Shown: piece after piece, positions 12,991 through 24,836 of the stretch
How positions within the stretch are numbered: the stretch's first letter is position 1
Layout of the letters: every line of letters begins with the position of its first letter
DNA from: Phymorhynchus buccinoides
Lineage: Eukaryota; Mollusca; Gastropoda; Neogastropoda; Raphitomidae
Length of the DNA: 64,000 bases
Assembly: GCA_017654935.2 (NCBI GenBank)
Contig: CM065712.1
Coordinates: 32,894 to 96,893 of the forward strand
Reading direction: 5' to 3'
Notes under the pieces: generated by a model
Databases searched by the model: none
Told to the model about the DNA's origin: nothing
What the model saw: the letters and a program-made list of their open reading frames with translations, nothing else
Program-made: the position numbers and the translations under genes

Positions 12991-13209
12991 TAAATAACAA
13001 AATCCTTGGTCAAAATTCACAGAAAAACAACGTACAAAAATAGTTTGAAAAGTTAATTATAAAAAAATTGTAGACAAAAGTAATTGAAATCAAAGGAAAT
13101 ATACAGTAAAATATGAAATCTCAGAGAAAGGAAAACTGGCAAAATTTGAAAGAGATGAGTGGGGAATACATTGTAAACAATTACTGAAAATCGTATGAGC
13201 AACAAAACA

Positions 13210-14130
13210 CAGAAATTATTCAAAACGCACCTGTTTTTCATTTTCAAGCAAGCTTTCGTGGTTTTTAACACTTCTTCAGGCTGTGGTGTTTATTAAACAC
13301 TTTCCTCAGGCTGTGTGTTTATAAACACTTCCTCAGCTGTGTGTTGATGAAACACTTCTCAGGCCGTGGTGTTTAGAAACACTTCCTCAGGCTGTGGTGT
13401 TTATGAATCGACTTCCTCAGGCTGTGGGTTTATTAAACCTATCCCAGCTGTGGTGTTTTATTAAACACTTCCTCAGGCTGTGGTGTTTATTAAACACTTC
13501 CTCAGGCTGTGGTGTTTATGAACCACTTCTCAGGGCTGTGGTTGTTTATGAAACACTTCCCTCAGGCTGTTGGTGTTTATGAAACCTTCCTCAGGCTGTG
13601 GTGTTTATAAACACTCCTCAGCTGGTGTTTTTATGAAACACTTCCCCGGCTGGTGGTGTTTATTAAGCACTTCCTCAGCTGTGGTGTTTATGAAACATAC
13701 TTCCTCAGGCTGTGTGTTTATGAAACCCTTCCCTCAGGCTGTGGTGTTTTATGAACAATTCCTCAGGCTGTGGTGTTTTAGTGAAACACTCCTCAGGCTG
13801 TGTGACCAGTTGACTGCACTTTCTCAGGCTGTGGTGACCAGTTGTATGCACTTCCTCGGCTGTGGTGTTATGAACACTTCCAACTAATTTCCTCCGGCTG
13901 TGGTGTTTATGAAACACTTCCTCAGGGGCTGTTGTGACCAGTTGCTGCACTTCCCCAGCTGTGGTGACCAGTTTGACTGCCTTGCACAGGCTGTGGGTGA
14001 CCAGTTAATGCACTTCCTCAGGCTGTGTGACCATTGACTCTGCACTTGCACAGGCCTGTGTTGACCAGTTGACTGCATTACTCCAGGCTGTGCGTGACCA
14101 AGTGACTGCACTTGCACCTCAAGTATCCAA
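13210..14130. repeat. 29/32-bp CCTCAGGCTGTGGTG array (noisy copy)
   Basis: Two unit types share CCTCAGGCTGTGGTG, one continuing TTTATTAAACACTT (29 bp) and the other ACCAGTTGACTGCACTT (32 bp). Clean version at 30540-31425. Confidence 0.85.
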
Positions 14131-14157
14131 ACATGTAATGGGCAGAAAAAGAAAACA

Positions 14158-14193
14158 AGGGGGGGGGGGGGGGGTGGGGGGGGGGGGGGGGGC
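14158..14193. repeat. Poly-G tract (noisy copy)
   Basis: About 34 bases of G interrupted by one T. The right version at 31446-31469 is shorter and uninterrupted, so tract length is not reliable. Confidence 0.8.
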
Positions 14194-14639
14194 TCCACAA
14201 TCTTCCGTTTTTGTGTACTATTCACTCTGATCACACTCGCTCCTGTTTATGTACAAATAGAGGGGCCTTCACACTGAAAACATGAAGAACTGCAAAGCAA
14301 CAGAAAACAGAAAATAAAAAGTGAAAATCAGGCCTGCCACCCTGAAATGGTGAGTATCACTAAAGTTCAAAACATCTATTTTTTTTTATATTAGGTCACT
14401 TCATACCAATACTAATACCGTACCAATACCAATCACGCAGGCCAGAGTAGGCAGACGCCTTTGAAAAGTTACTATAAACATTGTAGACAAAGTAATTGAA
14501 TCAAGGAAAAGATAACAGTAAATATGGAAATCTCATAATGAAAACCGGCAAAAAATTTTTTAAAGAGATGTTGGGAATACAGTTGTAAAACAATTAACTG
14601 AAGAATACTTTACAGAACTGAAACTGATTATTTTAGAAT

Positions 14640-14935
14640 CATTTTTTCTTCACTGCCCACCAGTTAGACATATTGGAAGCAACTTGAAAATTACGTATTC
14701 ATGCTCAATGAATTCGTTGAATCTCACCATATTTTGATGTGTTCTTTTGGAGTAAAAAACAAAGCAGAATAACATAGAAATGCTATTAAAAATACAGCTA
14801 ACCATATAATTAATTTAAGTTTGGGAAAATGTGTATAAGTATTCAAAGAAAACATGCAAATGTCCAAATATTCTTCATTTTTGAACAGCAGATACGAGCC
14901 GAATGTTACACTCAAAATACGCCTATGTCATGACA
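14640..14935 (+). pseudogene. LINE C-terminal remnant (noisy copy)
   Basis: Frame-broken version of the remnant at 31905-32216. The AACTGCCCACC-type cysteine segment and FWKQLEN equivalent are recognisable. Confidence 0.55.
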
Positions 14936-16000
14936 GTAGCAATGATAGAGGTTGATACTATTTTGATTTTTAAGTATAATGCTTTTTGATTTATATGCAC
15001 CCACACACACACACGCACACAGACACACAACGCAGCAACAGGATGCGCACGACGCACCCACACATGCGAGCACACACAGGCACGCGACGCACACCACATG
15101 TGCGCGGCCACGCACACACACGACAAATGGTATGAAGTGTAAATCAGTACACAAAACACTAGTCACACAGAAAACCAGACACTAGGTATCAGACAAGAAA
15201 ACACTAAGTCTTCCCCCCAAAATGTCCATGAATAGTTCATCACACAGACAAATGAACGAGAGTAGTGAGGAAAGAATAAAAAGGAAAAAAAAAGGGAAGA
15301 AATACAAAAATTGATGCCATCAAAAAAAAGAGACAAAACGGTGGGGACAGTGGAGGGTAAAAAAAACAACAACAAACAACTGAAAATCTTATATCAATAC
15401 AAAACAAGAGGCAAACCTGCCAGGCTCACGTCTGATTTTTCTTACTATAGCAGAGCATGGGGAATTCTCATGACAATTCCCAGCCTGTATAGAGAGACTA
15501 CGGTATGTAGGTACTTGTGCTCTGAAAACAGATTAATTTTTATTTTACTGTGTAAATAAAATTATTCTAATGCATTAAATTACCCCTACCCCTTTCTTAC
15601 AATTTAATTATATGTATGTTTATATATGCGCATGTAACATAGTGGATCGCCTATTTTATTTTTGGCAAAGTAACCTATTTGTACACACCTGAATCTTGTT
15701 TTTCTTTTAAAGAGCGTTTTTTGGTATATCTATGGAGAGTCTTCTTCAGTATGGTATCTCCTACTCCGGTCAGAAACCCACAAGTACGTGTGATCTCTGC
15801 AACAATGATTTTCTTTCTTTTGTTCCTTCCCGATGTATCTGACCTGCTTTGAACCCCATGACTTGAAGGCTCACGTTCAAAATCAAGTATCCCTGCTAAC
15901 TTAACCCTCTAACATCTTTATGTTTTTTGAGAAAACGACAACTTAAAGTTTCAGATGGAGAGTGAGAGTCTTCTTTAGTTTGAAGAGTTTGACCGGAGTC
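14936..16000. other. Intronic sequence to contig end; no gene seen
   Basis: CA-rich tract at about 15000-15125, then AT-rich unique DNA matching 32220-33277. The contig ends at the N block. Confidence 0.6.
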
Positions 16001-16500
16001 NNNNNNNNNNNNNNNNNNNNNNNNNNNNNNNNNNNNNNNNNNNNNNNNNNNNNNNNNNNNNNNNNNNNNNNNNNNNNNNNNNNNNNNNNNNNNNNNNNNN
16101 NNNNNNNNNNNNNNNNNNNNNNNNNNNNNNNNNNNNNNNNNNNNNNNNNNNNNNNNNNNNNNNNNNNNNNNNNNNNNNNNNNNNNNNNNNNNNNNNNNNN
16201 NNNNNNNNNNNNNNNNNNNNNNNNNNNNNNNNNNNNNNNNNNNNNNNNNNNNNNNNNNNNNNNNNNNNNNNNNNNNNNNNNNNNNNNNNNNNNNNNNNNN
16301 NNNNNNNNNNNNNNNNNNNNNNNNNNNNNNNNNNNNNNNNNNNNNNNNNNNNNNNNNNNNNNNNNNNNNNNNNNNNNNNNNNNNNNNNNNNNNNNNNNNN
16401 NNNNNNNNNNNNNNNNNNNNNNNNNNNNNNNNNNNNNNNNNNNNNNNNNNNNNNNNNNNNNNNNNNNNNNNNNNNNNNNNNNNNNNNNNNNNNNNNNNNN
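16001..16500. other. Assembly gap of 500 N
   Basis: Exactly 500 Ns, the usual placeholder for a gap of unknown size. Sequence on its left matches about 33277, whereas sequence on its right matches about position 1, so the two contigs overlap in content rather than abut. Confidence 0.99.
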
Positions 16501-18690
16501 CACTAGCCCTACCCTAACCCTAACCCCATCAAGGCAAAGTTGATCCCATACATACATTAAAGGAGATCATCTACCAACCCTAACCCTAACAGCAAAAGTT
16601 GGATCCCATAGACATTAAAAGAGTACATCTAGCCTAACCCTAACCCTAACACCAGCAAGCAAAACGTTGGATCCCATTCAGGACATTAAAAAGGATACTC
16701 TATCCCTAACACCTACTCCGCAAGGCAAACGTTGGGATCCCATCCAGACATAAAAGGAGACATCTACCCTAACCCTAAACCCCAGGCAGGCAAAACGTTG
16801 TCCCTACAGACATTAAAAGGAGACATCGAGCTACCCTAACCTCTAACCCCAGCACGGCAAAACGTTGGATCCCATACAGACATTAACGGAGACTCTGACC
16901 TAACCCTAACCCCATCAGGCAAAACGTTGGATCCCATACAGACATACAAGAGACATCTAACCCTAACCCTAAACCTCAGCAGAGCAACACGTTGGATCCC
17001 ATACATACATTACAGGAGACTCTAACCCAACCCTAAACCCAGCAAGGCAACGTTGGATCCTACAGACATTAAAGTAACATCTAACCCTAACCCTACCCCA
17101 GCAAGGCAAAACGTTGGATCCCATACAGACATAAAAGGAGAACATCTAACCCTAACCCTAACTCCAGCAGGCAAAATTTTTATCCACATACAGCCATTAA
17201 AGAGACCTCTAACCCAACCCTAACCCCATCAAGTGCAAAACGTGGATCCCATACAGACATTAAAAGGAGACATCTAGCCCTAACCCTAACCCCAGCAAGG
17301 CAAAATGTTGGCTCCATACAGACATTAAAAGGCGAACTCATGCCCTAACCTAACCCTAAACCCCAGCAAGGCAAAACGATGGATCCCCTACAGACATTAA
17401 GGAGACATATAACCCTAACTGCCTACCCTAACCCCAGAAAGGCAAAACTTGGATCCCATACCAAAGACATTAAAGGAGACATCTAGCCCTAACCCTACCC
17501 TAACCCGAGCAAGGCAAAACGTGGGAATCCCATACAGACATTAAAATGAGACATCTACCCTAACCCTAACTCCAGCAGGCAAAACCGTTGGATCCCATAA
17601 CAGACATTACAAGGAGAAATCTGCCCTACCCTAACCCTAACCCTAACCCCAGGAAAAAAAACAGGCAAAACGTGGATCCCATACAGACATTAAAAGAGAA
17701 TCTAGCACTAACGAACCCTAACCCTAACCCAGCAAGGCAAAACGTTTGGATCCCATACAGACATTAAAAGGAGACATCTAACCCTAACCTTAACCCCAGC
17801 AAGCAAAACTTTTTGGCTCCCATACAGACATCACCGGAGACATCTAGCCCTAACCCTGACCCTAACCCCGAGCAGAGGCAACGTTGGATCCCATTTCAGA
17901 CATTAACAGGAGACCTCTAACCCTAACTCCTAACTCCACAAGGCAGAAACCGTTGGATCCCAACAGCCTTAAAAGGATACTCTAGCCAGCCCTAACCATA
18001 ACCCCTAACCCCAGCAAGGAACACGTTGGATCCCCATACCGACATTAAAAGGAGACATCTTGCCCTACCTAACCCTAACCCCAGCAAGGCTAAACGTTGA
18101 TCCATACGCCTTAAAAGGAGACATCTCCCCCTAAACCCTACCCCCAGCAAGGCAAAACGTTGGATCCCTACAGTCATCAAAGGAGTACATCTAGCCCTAC
18201 CCCTAACCCTAACTCCAGCAAGGGCAAACTTGGTCCCATACAGACATTAAAGGAGACATCTACCCTAACCCTAACTCCAGCAAGGCAAACTTGGATCCCA
18301 TACAGACATTAAAAGGAGACCCATCTAGCCCTAACCCTAACCCTAACCCCAGCAAGGCAAAACGTTTGGATCCCATACAGACATTAAAAGGAGACTCTAG
18401 CCCTAACCCTAACCCCAGCACGGCACAACGTTGGATCCCATACCAGACATTAAAGGAACATCTACCCTAACCCTAACCCCAGCAAGGCAAAACGTTGGAT
18501 GCCATACCGACATTAAAAGGGACTCTACCCTAACCCTAACCCCCAGCAGGCAAAACGTTTGATCCCCTACAGACTTAAAAGGAGACCTCTAACCATAACC
18601 CTAAACCCAGCAAGGCAAAACGTTGATCCCATACGAGCTTAAAGGAGACATCTAAACGCCTAACCCTACTCCATTCAAGGCAAAACGTTG
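16501..18690. repeat. About 65-bp satellite carrying CCCTAA telomere motifs
   Basis: About 33 units of the same satellite as 1-1990, each with several CCCTAA hexamers, a GGATCC site and ATTAAAAGGAGACATCTAG. It lies immediately beyond the donor of WDR37 exon 8 and so occupies an intron. Base quality looks poor here, with one-base indels in most units. Confidence 0.87.
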
Positions 18691-18740
18691 TATCCCTCGC
18701 ATTAAGGACACAAGCAAAGAAACGAAGGGCCGTAACTCAC

Positions 18741-18880
18741 TGTGTGTGGTCCCTTGAAAACATTGACTGTCAGCTCAGAGTCCGGGAAATTCCCAGAGTC
18801 GAAAAGTCTATCTTGGAATGCAGTCACCACGAGATGTTGAGTTGGTGAGGATCGTACGTGTCGCTTAGCTCCTGTCATGT
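18741..18880 (-). CDS. WDR37: WDR37 exon 8 (fourth WD repeat)
   Basis: Minus-strand exon of about 140 bp. Readable pieces are HPTQHLVVTA, an FRLWDF-like core and SELTVNVF, matching the human WDR37 segment around HPTQRLVV and RLWDFRD. It begins two bases into a glycine codon, which continues the phase of exon 7 (ACA G then GT CAT GAC CAG), giving the TGHDQEL start of a WD repeat. The donor GTGAGT is at 18735-18740. Sequence quality is low, so individual residues are uncertain and the acceptor boundary is approximate. It is the last exon seen; the remaining C-terminal WD repeats must lie left of this window. Confidence 0.8.
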
Positions 18881-19015
18881 CCTTCAATACATAGAGTAGA
18901 ATAGAGATAGACGGGATAGATATGGATAGAGATAGATATAGAGATGGAAAGTCGAGAGTTGAGTTGGGTGGAGTATAGTATGTCGCTTAGCTCCTGGTCT
19001 GAACCTGTCCCTCAT
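18881..19015 (-). repeat. Second copy of exon 8 acceptor end
   Basis: Repeats the 5' part of exon 8 with its upstream sequence about 110 bp away (GAGTTGAGTTGGGTG, TCGCTTAGCTCCTGG). It carries an acceptor only. Confidence 0.65.
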
Positions 19016-19235
19016 AGAGACGATAGAGATAGAATAGATAGAATAGAGACAGACTAGAGATGAATAGAGCATGGAATAAGATAGAATAAGACAGAATAGA
19101 GATAAAATAGAGACAGAATAGAGATAGAAAGATAGACTACAGAGACAGAATAGAGATAGCATAGATAGAATAGAGATAGAATAGAGATGAATATATAGAC
19201 AGGATGTAGACAGAGATGGATAGATAGAAAATAGA
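19016..19235. repeat. AGATAGAATAGAG short-unit array
   Basis: Purine-rich repeats of AATAGAGATAG and AGACAGAATAG type. No gene content. Confidence 0.75.
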
Positions 19236-22200
19236 GCGCATGGAGTTGGGGAGTTGAATGAGCAGGCATGGGAGTTGGAATGATCAGCATGGAGTTGGGA
19301 GTTGGAATGAGCAGCATGGGAGTTGGAGTTGGGAATGAGCAGCATGGGAAGTTGGGATTTGGGAATGAGCAGCAAGGGAGTGGGGATTTGGAATACAGCA
19401 AGGGAGTTGAAATGAGCAGCATGGGCATTGGATTTGGAATGAGCAGCATGGGAGATTGGAGTTGGAATGGGCAGCATGATTGGGATTTTGGGAATGAGCA
19501 GCAAGGGATTTGGAATGAGCAGCCTGGGCATTGGGATTTGGAATGAGCAGCATGGGAGTTGGGATTGGAATGAGCAGCATGGGACGTTGGAGTTGGAATA
19601 GCAGCATGGGAGTTGGGAGTTGGAATGAGCAGCATGGGCGTTTGGGATTGGAATGACAGCATGGGAGTTGGCATGAGCAGCATTGAGTTGAATGAGCAGC
19701 ATGGGAGTTGGATGAGCACAAGGGCGTTGGGAGTTGAATGAGTAACAGCATGGGCGTTGGGATTGGAATGAGCAGCAAGTGAGTTGGAACGAGCAGCATG
19801 GAGTTGGAATGAGCATCATGGGAGTTGGGATTTGGAATGAGCCAGCATGGGAGTTGGAATGCGCCATGGGCGTTTGGGATTTGGAATGAGCCGCATGGGA
19901 GTTGGAATGATCAGCATGGCGTGGGAGTTGGAACGAGCAGTCAGGAGTTGGAACTAGCAGCATGGGAGTTGGAATGAGCAGCATGGGCATTGGGAGTTTG
20001 GAATGATCAGCATGGGAGTTGGAATAGGCAGCCATGGGCGTTGGGGTTGGAATGAGCACAAGGGAGTTGGAACAGCAGCATGGGATGGAATGAGCAGCAG
20101 GGAGTTGGATGGCAGCAAGGGCGTGGGAGTTTGGAATGACAGCATGGGCGTTGGGAGTTGAAATGAGGCATGTTCCTTAGGTGCCGAGGGGGGGTGAGTG
20201 TAAGCCACCAGCACGGCTGAGGCGGTGGGTGGTAATGCGTTCAGTATGGGATTTTGGGATTTGAATGACAGTCAGGGGAGTTGAAGAGCACATGTCGGTC
20301 AAAAAGATTTGGGAATGAGACATGGGAGTTGGGATATGAGCTAGCTTTTTTAGGCGTTTGGAGTGTCGAATGTTAGCAGCATGGAGTTGGAACAGCAGCT
20401 GTGGCAGTGCAATGTTAGACACGTCATGGGCGTTGGGGGACTCCCTGTATGAGTTGCAGGCTTAGCATCCTTGACGCTTGCATGTACACACTTTTTAGTG
20501 GCGTGGCTATTGTGACATGAGCAGCATGTGAGTTGTAGGGGGGGGGGTTGATGACTGATGTGCATACTACTGGCCCTATCTGGTAGTTGGCGATGAGGAA
20601 AAAATGAGCAGCCTGGAGTTGGGGTTGATGAGCAGCAGCTTATCTCGGAGTTGAGTTGGAATCGAGCACAGTTGTGAGCTGGATTTGGAATGAGCACAGT
20701 CGGGAGGGAGTTGGAATGAGCAGCCTGGGAGTGGGCAGGTTGGCATTATGTAGCTAATGGTCATAGGGAGTTGGATTTCGGAATGAGCACGCATGGGATT
20801 GGGATTTTGGATGAGCAGCATGGGCGTTTTTGGTATGGGGGGGAATGAGCACATGGGATTGATGGGATTTGAATGAGCAGTCAGTCGTATTGGATTTGTA
20901 AGGATCAGCAGGGAGTGGGAGTTGGAATGCGAGCATGGGAGTTGGGAGTTGGAAGAGCAGCTGCAAGGGTTGGGAGTTGAATGAGCGCATGGCGTTGGGA
21001 TTTGGAATGAGCAGCAAGGGAGTTGGAATGAGCAGCCAAGCTTGGGCGGCGTGGCGACGTGGGAATGAGCAGCAAGGGAGTTGGGATTTGGAATGAGCAG
21101 CATGGGAGTTGGGATTTGGAATGAGCAGCATGGGCGTTGGGATTTGGAATGAGCAGCATGGGAGTTGGGAGTTGGAATGAGCAGCAAGGGAGTTGGAATG
21201 AGTTGGAATGAGCAGCATGGGAGTTGGAATGAGCAGCATGGGCATTGGGATTTGGAATGAGCAGCATGGGAGTTGGGCGTTGGAATGAGCAGCATGGGAG
21301 TTGGGATTTGGAATGAGCAGCATGGGAGTTGGGAGTTGGAATGAGCAGCAAGGCAGTTGTGCGTTGGAATGAGCAGCATGGGAGTTGGAATGAGCAGCAA
21401 GGGAGTTGTGAGTTGGAATGAGCAGCATGGGAGTTGGAATGAGCAGCAAGGGAGTTGTGAGTTGGAATGAGCAGCATGGGAGTTGGAATGAGCATAGCAT
21501 GGCCGTTGGACTGAGCCAGCCAGCGGGCGTTGGGAGTGGAATGTAGGCAGCATCGGGGTTGCCAATGGATCAGCATGGGAGTTGGGAGTTGGGAATGAGC
21601 AGCATGGGATGTGGGAGCCTTACAACACATGAGCAGCATGGGAGTGGAAATGAGCATCAAGGGATGTTGGGAGTTGACAGAGCAGCATGGGAGGTGGGAG
21701 TTGAAATTGCAGGCAGCAATGGCTTTGGGAGTTGGAATGAGCAGGCATGAGGAGTTGGAAATGAGCAGAATGGGATTGGAATTAGCAGCAAGGGAGTTGT
21801 GAGTTGGATATGAGCAGCAGGGGAGTTGGGTATTTGGTAATGCGCAGCCTGGGAGTTGGGCGTTGTGGATAGCTGAGCAGCAGCCATGGGAGTTGGGAGT
21901 TGGAAATGAAGCAGCATGGTAGTTGGGATTTGGAATGAGTTCAGCATGGGTGAGTTGCGATTTGGAATGAGCAGCATGGGAGTTGGGATTTGGAATGAGC
22001 AGCAAGGGAGTTGGGATTTGGAATGAGCAGCATGGGAGTTGGGATTTGGAATGAGCAGCATGGGAGTTGGGATTTGGAATGAGCAGCATGGGAGTTGGAA
22101 TGAGCAGCAAGGGAGTTGGGAGTTGGAATGAGCAGCATGGGAAGGGGGGTGGGGGGGGGTTGTGGGAGTAGTGGGAGTTGGAATGAGCAGCATTCATGGG

Positions 22201-22313
22201 AGTTGTGAGTTGGAATGAGCAGCATGGGAGTTGGAATGAGCAGCAAGGGAGTTGGGATTTGGAATGAGCAGCAAGGGAGTTGGGATTTGGAATGAGCAGC
22301 ATGGGAGCAACAC
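19236..22313. repeat. 21/28-bp GAGCAGCATGGGAGTTGGAAT array
   Basis: About 3.1 kb of units differing by a GGGAGTT/GGGATTT heptamer. Units are near-identical in 21000-21480 and 21960-22300 but noisy in 19236-20900 and 21480-21950. The switch in quality within one array is a consensus-coverage signature. Long reading frames (rich in Leu, Ile, Pro, Cys, Ser) are artefacts of periodicity. Confidence 0.88.
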
Positions 22314-23090
22314 CACTGTACGGCCCAGAAGGTGGTTCTAGGTCACTTCCCCGACCGCCCATGCCATGCCCCCCCGTTTCACTTGCCCCCTCCCTGGTAC
22401 TTTTGGCCCCCCGGACACTTGCCCCCCCCTCTCTCTCTGTGTGTGTTTGTGTTCGTGTGTGTGTGTGTGTGTATGTTTTTCTCCGTGAGCCGTCCCCTGT
22501 GAGTGTAGGTGAGTGTGTGTGTGGGTTTCTGTGTCTGAGCTCTTGCTACCTGTCTATTTCTGTCTGTCTTTCTGTCTCTCTCACTCTCTTGCTAAGAAAC
22601 TCAAGAACATTCGAGTTTCTTACTTGCCCCCGAATGTGTGGTGTTGTGTGTGCCACACAAAAGCGTGCACGCACACACACATACACAACCACACACATAT
22701 GTACGCAAGTGCGCTCACAAACATACTCACATGCTATGCAATGCACGCACGCAACAAAGCATGACCGACGCTGCACCCCACAAACGCACAACCACACACA
22801 CACCACCACACACACACACAACATACTCGGGGACAAGTTCACGAGAGACAAAGAGAGAGAGACGAGAGAGAGAGAAAGAGAGAGAGAGAGGACCAGACAG
22901 AGCGAGACAGACAGACAGACAGACAGACGAAGGTGCGCTCACAGACATACATGTGTCGTGCCTAACTCGCAGAATTGCCTAGTCTGTAGATTAAGCAGGC
23001 ACTTTGCCTAGTTTGTGAACTAGGCACTGGAAATGCTTAACTTGTAAACTGACTTCTCAGATAGGTCCTGTGCCTAGTCTACAGAATAGG
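22314..23090. other. Intronic stretch with microsatellites; no gene seen
   Basis: TG-rich tract at about 22437-22530, CA-rich tract at about 22670-22820 and GA tract at about 22850-22890. ACTTGCCCCC motifs recur. Apart from the foldback at 22619-22839 nothing is recognisable. Confidence 0.6.
22619..22839. mobile_element. Foldback element, diverged inverted ends
   Basis: CTTACTTGCCCCCGA at its left end is approximately inverted at the right end (CTCGGGGACAAGT). It is the counterpart of the exact version at 5443-5615. The interior is CA/TG-rich. Confidence 0.45.
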
Positions 23091-23094
23091 GCAG

Positions 23095-23460
23095 CCTAAT
23101 ATGGTGAATAGGCGCATAGTGTGTTGACTAGGCAGCCTAGTGTGTTGACTAGGCAGCCTAGTGTGTTGACTAGGCACAGTGCCTAGTGTGTTGACTAGGC
23201 AGCCTAATATGGTGAATAGGCAGCCTAGTGTGTTGACTAGGCAGCCTAGTGTGTTGACTAGGCAGCCTAGTGTGTTGACTAGGCAGCCTAGTGTGTTGAC
23301 TAGGCAGCCTAGTGTGTTGACTAGGCAGCCTAATATGGTGAATAGGCAGCCTAGTGTGTTGACTAGGCAGCCTAATATGGTGAATAGGCAGCCTAGTGTG
23401 TTGACTAGGCAGCCTAATATGGTGAATAGGCAGCCTAGTGTGTTGACTTGGCACAGTGCG
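23095..23460. repeat. 21-bp mini-hairpin array
   Basis: About 17 units of two interleaved types, CCTAGTGTGTTGACTAGGCAG and CCTAATATGGTGAATAGGCAG. In the first type GCCTAG pairs with CTAGGC around an 8-base loop; in the second the pairing shortens to five bases. Both strands keep an open frame because 21 is divisible by three. Confidence 0.88.
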
Positions 23461-23624
23461 TAGTCTACAGATTAGGCAGTGCTTGTTTCTATTCTCCTAC
23501 ATAACTCCTCTATATTTTAACACCAAAGAATGCCAAACAGTAGTGTTATAAAAAGACGTTTATTGACTTTTTTTGTACTCCATTGTTTGTATCAGCGTCT
23601 GGAAAATAATAACCAAATATCCCA

Positions 23625-24225
23625 TGGTACATTCACTAGTATAACTATGAGAAATGGAATCTCCTGTATCCGAGTCATGCTGAACAGTGCTTCTATCCCA
23701 TGGTACATTCACTAGAAACTATGAGAAATGGAATCTCCTGTATCCGAGTCATGCTGAACAGTGCTCCTATCTCATGGTACATTCATTAGAAACTACGAGA
23801 AATGGAATATCCTGTATCCGAGTCATGCTGAACAGTGCTCCTATCTCATGGTACATTCATTAGAAACTACGAGAAATGGAATATCCTGTATCCGAGTCAT
23901 GCTGAACAGTGCTTCTATCCCATGGTACATTCACTAGAAACTATGAGAAATGGAATCTCCTGTATCCGAGTCATGCTGAACAGTGCTTCTATCCCATGGT
24001 ACATTCACTAGAAACTACGAGAAATGGAATCTCCTGTATCCGAGTCATGCTGAACAGTGCTCCTATCTCATGGTACATTCATTAGAAACTACGAGAAATG
24101 GAATATCCTGTATCCGAGTCATGCTGAACAGTGCTCCTATCTCATGGTACATTCATTAGAAACTACGAGAAATGGAACCTCCTGTATCCGAGTCATGCTG
24201 AACAGTGCTCCTATCCCATGGCATA
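23625..24225 (-). repeat. 74-bp array holding a diverged copy of the exon 7 WD motif
   Basis: About eight units. On the minus strand each unit reads WDRSTVQHDSDTGDS, close to WDRSAILHDAETGDI of WDR37 exon 7, and the array lies directly beyond the 95-bp exon 7 donor array. No GTRAG donor follows the motif at the equivalent place. It is best read as an older, diverged amplification of the same exon end. Confidence 0.7.
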
Positions 24226-24836
24226 GTCAAATTGTTTCCCTCATTTGTCCAATTATTTCCCCTTACCTGTAAATATATTCAAGATGTCTCCTGTCTCAGC
24301 GTCGCATAGAATGGCACTTCTATCCCATGGCATAGTCATTTGTCCAATTATTCCCCCTTACCTGTAAATATATTCAAGATGTCTCCTGTCTCAGCGTCGC
24401 ATAGAATGGCACTTCTATCCCATGGCATAGTCATTTGTCCAATTATTCCCCCTTACCTGTTAATATATTCAAGATGTCTCCTGTCTCAGCGTCGCATAGA
24501 ATGGCACTTCTATCCCATGGCATAGTCATTTGTCCAATTATTTCCCCTTACCTGTTAATATATTCAAGATGTCTCCTGTCTCAGCGTCGCATAGAATGGC
24601 ACTTCTATCCCATGGCATAGTCATTTGTCCAATTATTCCCCCTTACCTGTTAATATATTCAAGATGTCTCCTGTCTCAGCGTCGCATAGAATGGCACTTC
24701 TATCCCATGGCATAGTCATTTGTCCAATTATTCCCCCTTACCTGTTAATATATTCAAGATGTCTCCTGTCTCAGCGTCGCATAGAATGGCACTTCTATCC
24801 CATGGCATAGTCATTTGTCCAATTATTCCCCCTTAC
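24226..24836 (-). repeat. 95-bp array of exon 7 donor end
   Basis: Six near-identical upstream-facing copies of the exon 7 3' end (from about GGGATAGAAGTGCC to ATTAACAG) with its GTAAGGGG donor and about 30 intron bases. The authentic seventh end is inside 24837-25013. Each copy offers a complete 5' splice site without an acceptor. Confidence 0.88.

Larger units (their letters stand above)
1..16000. other. Error-rich left contig duplicating 16501-33277
   Basis: Every block in 1-16000 recurs in the same order and orientation in 16501-33277: telomere-motif satellite, WDR37 exon 8, the 21/28-bp array, exon 7 with its arrays, two LINE fragments, the GAT tract, exon 6b, the 113-bp and 29-bp arrays and the poly-G tract. 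The left version carries frequent single-base deletions, while the right version from about 22 kb on is clean. Array copy numbers agree (seven 95-bp units and eight 113-bp units in each). The left contig stops at 16000, at the point matching about 33277. This looks like an uncorrected long-read contig or haplotig that overlaps its neighbour, not a real duplication. Confidence 0.88.

Noticed and set aside
15943..16557. Open frames spanning the N block
   Set aside because: They are produced by translating Ns.
16501..18690. True chromosome telomere
   Set aside because: CCCTAA runs are broken by a constant 45-bp segment in every unit, and WDR37 coding sequence lies on one side with more gene expected on the other.
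19236..22362. Frames of 390 and 485 codons rich in Pro, Cys, Ser, Leu and Ile on the minus strand
   Set aside because: They translate the 21/28-bp array, whose unit lengths are divisible or nearly divisible by seven codons; frames switch with sequencing errors and no domain is visible.
23095..23460. CRISPR-like array of regular short palindromic units
   Set aside because: There are no unique spacers between repeats: units are contiguous 21-mers. The host is eukaryotic and no cas genes are present.
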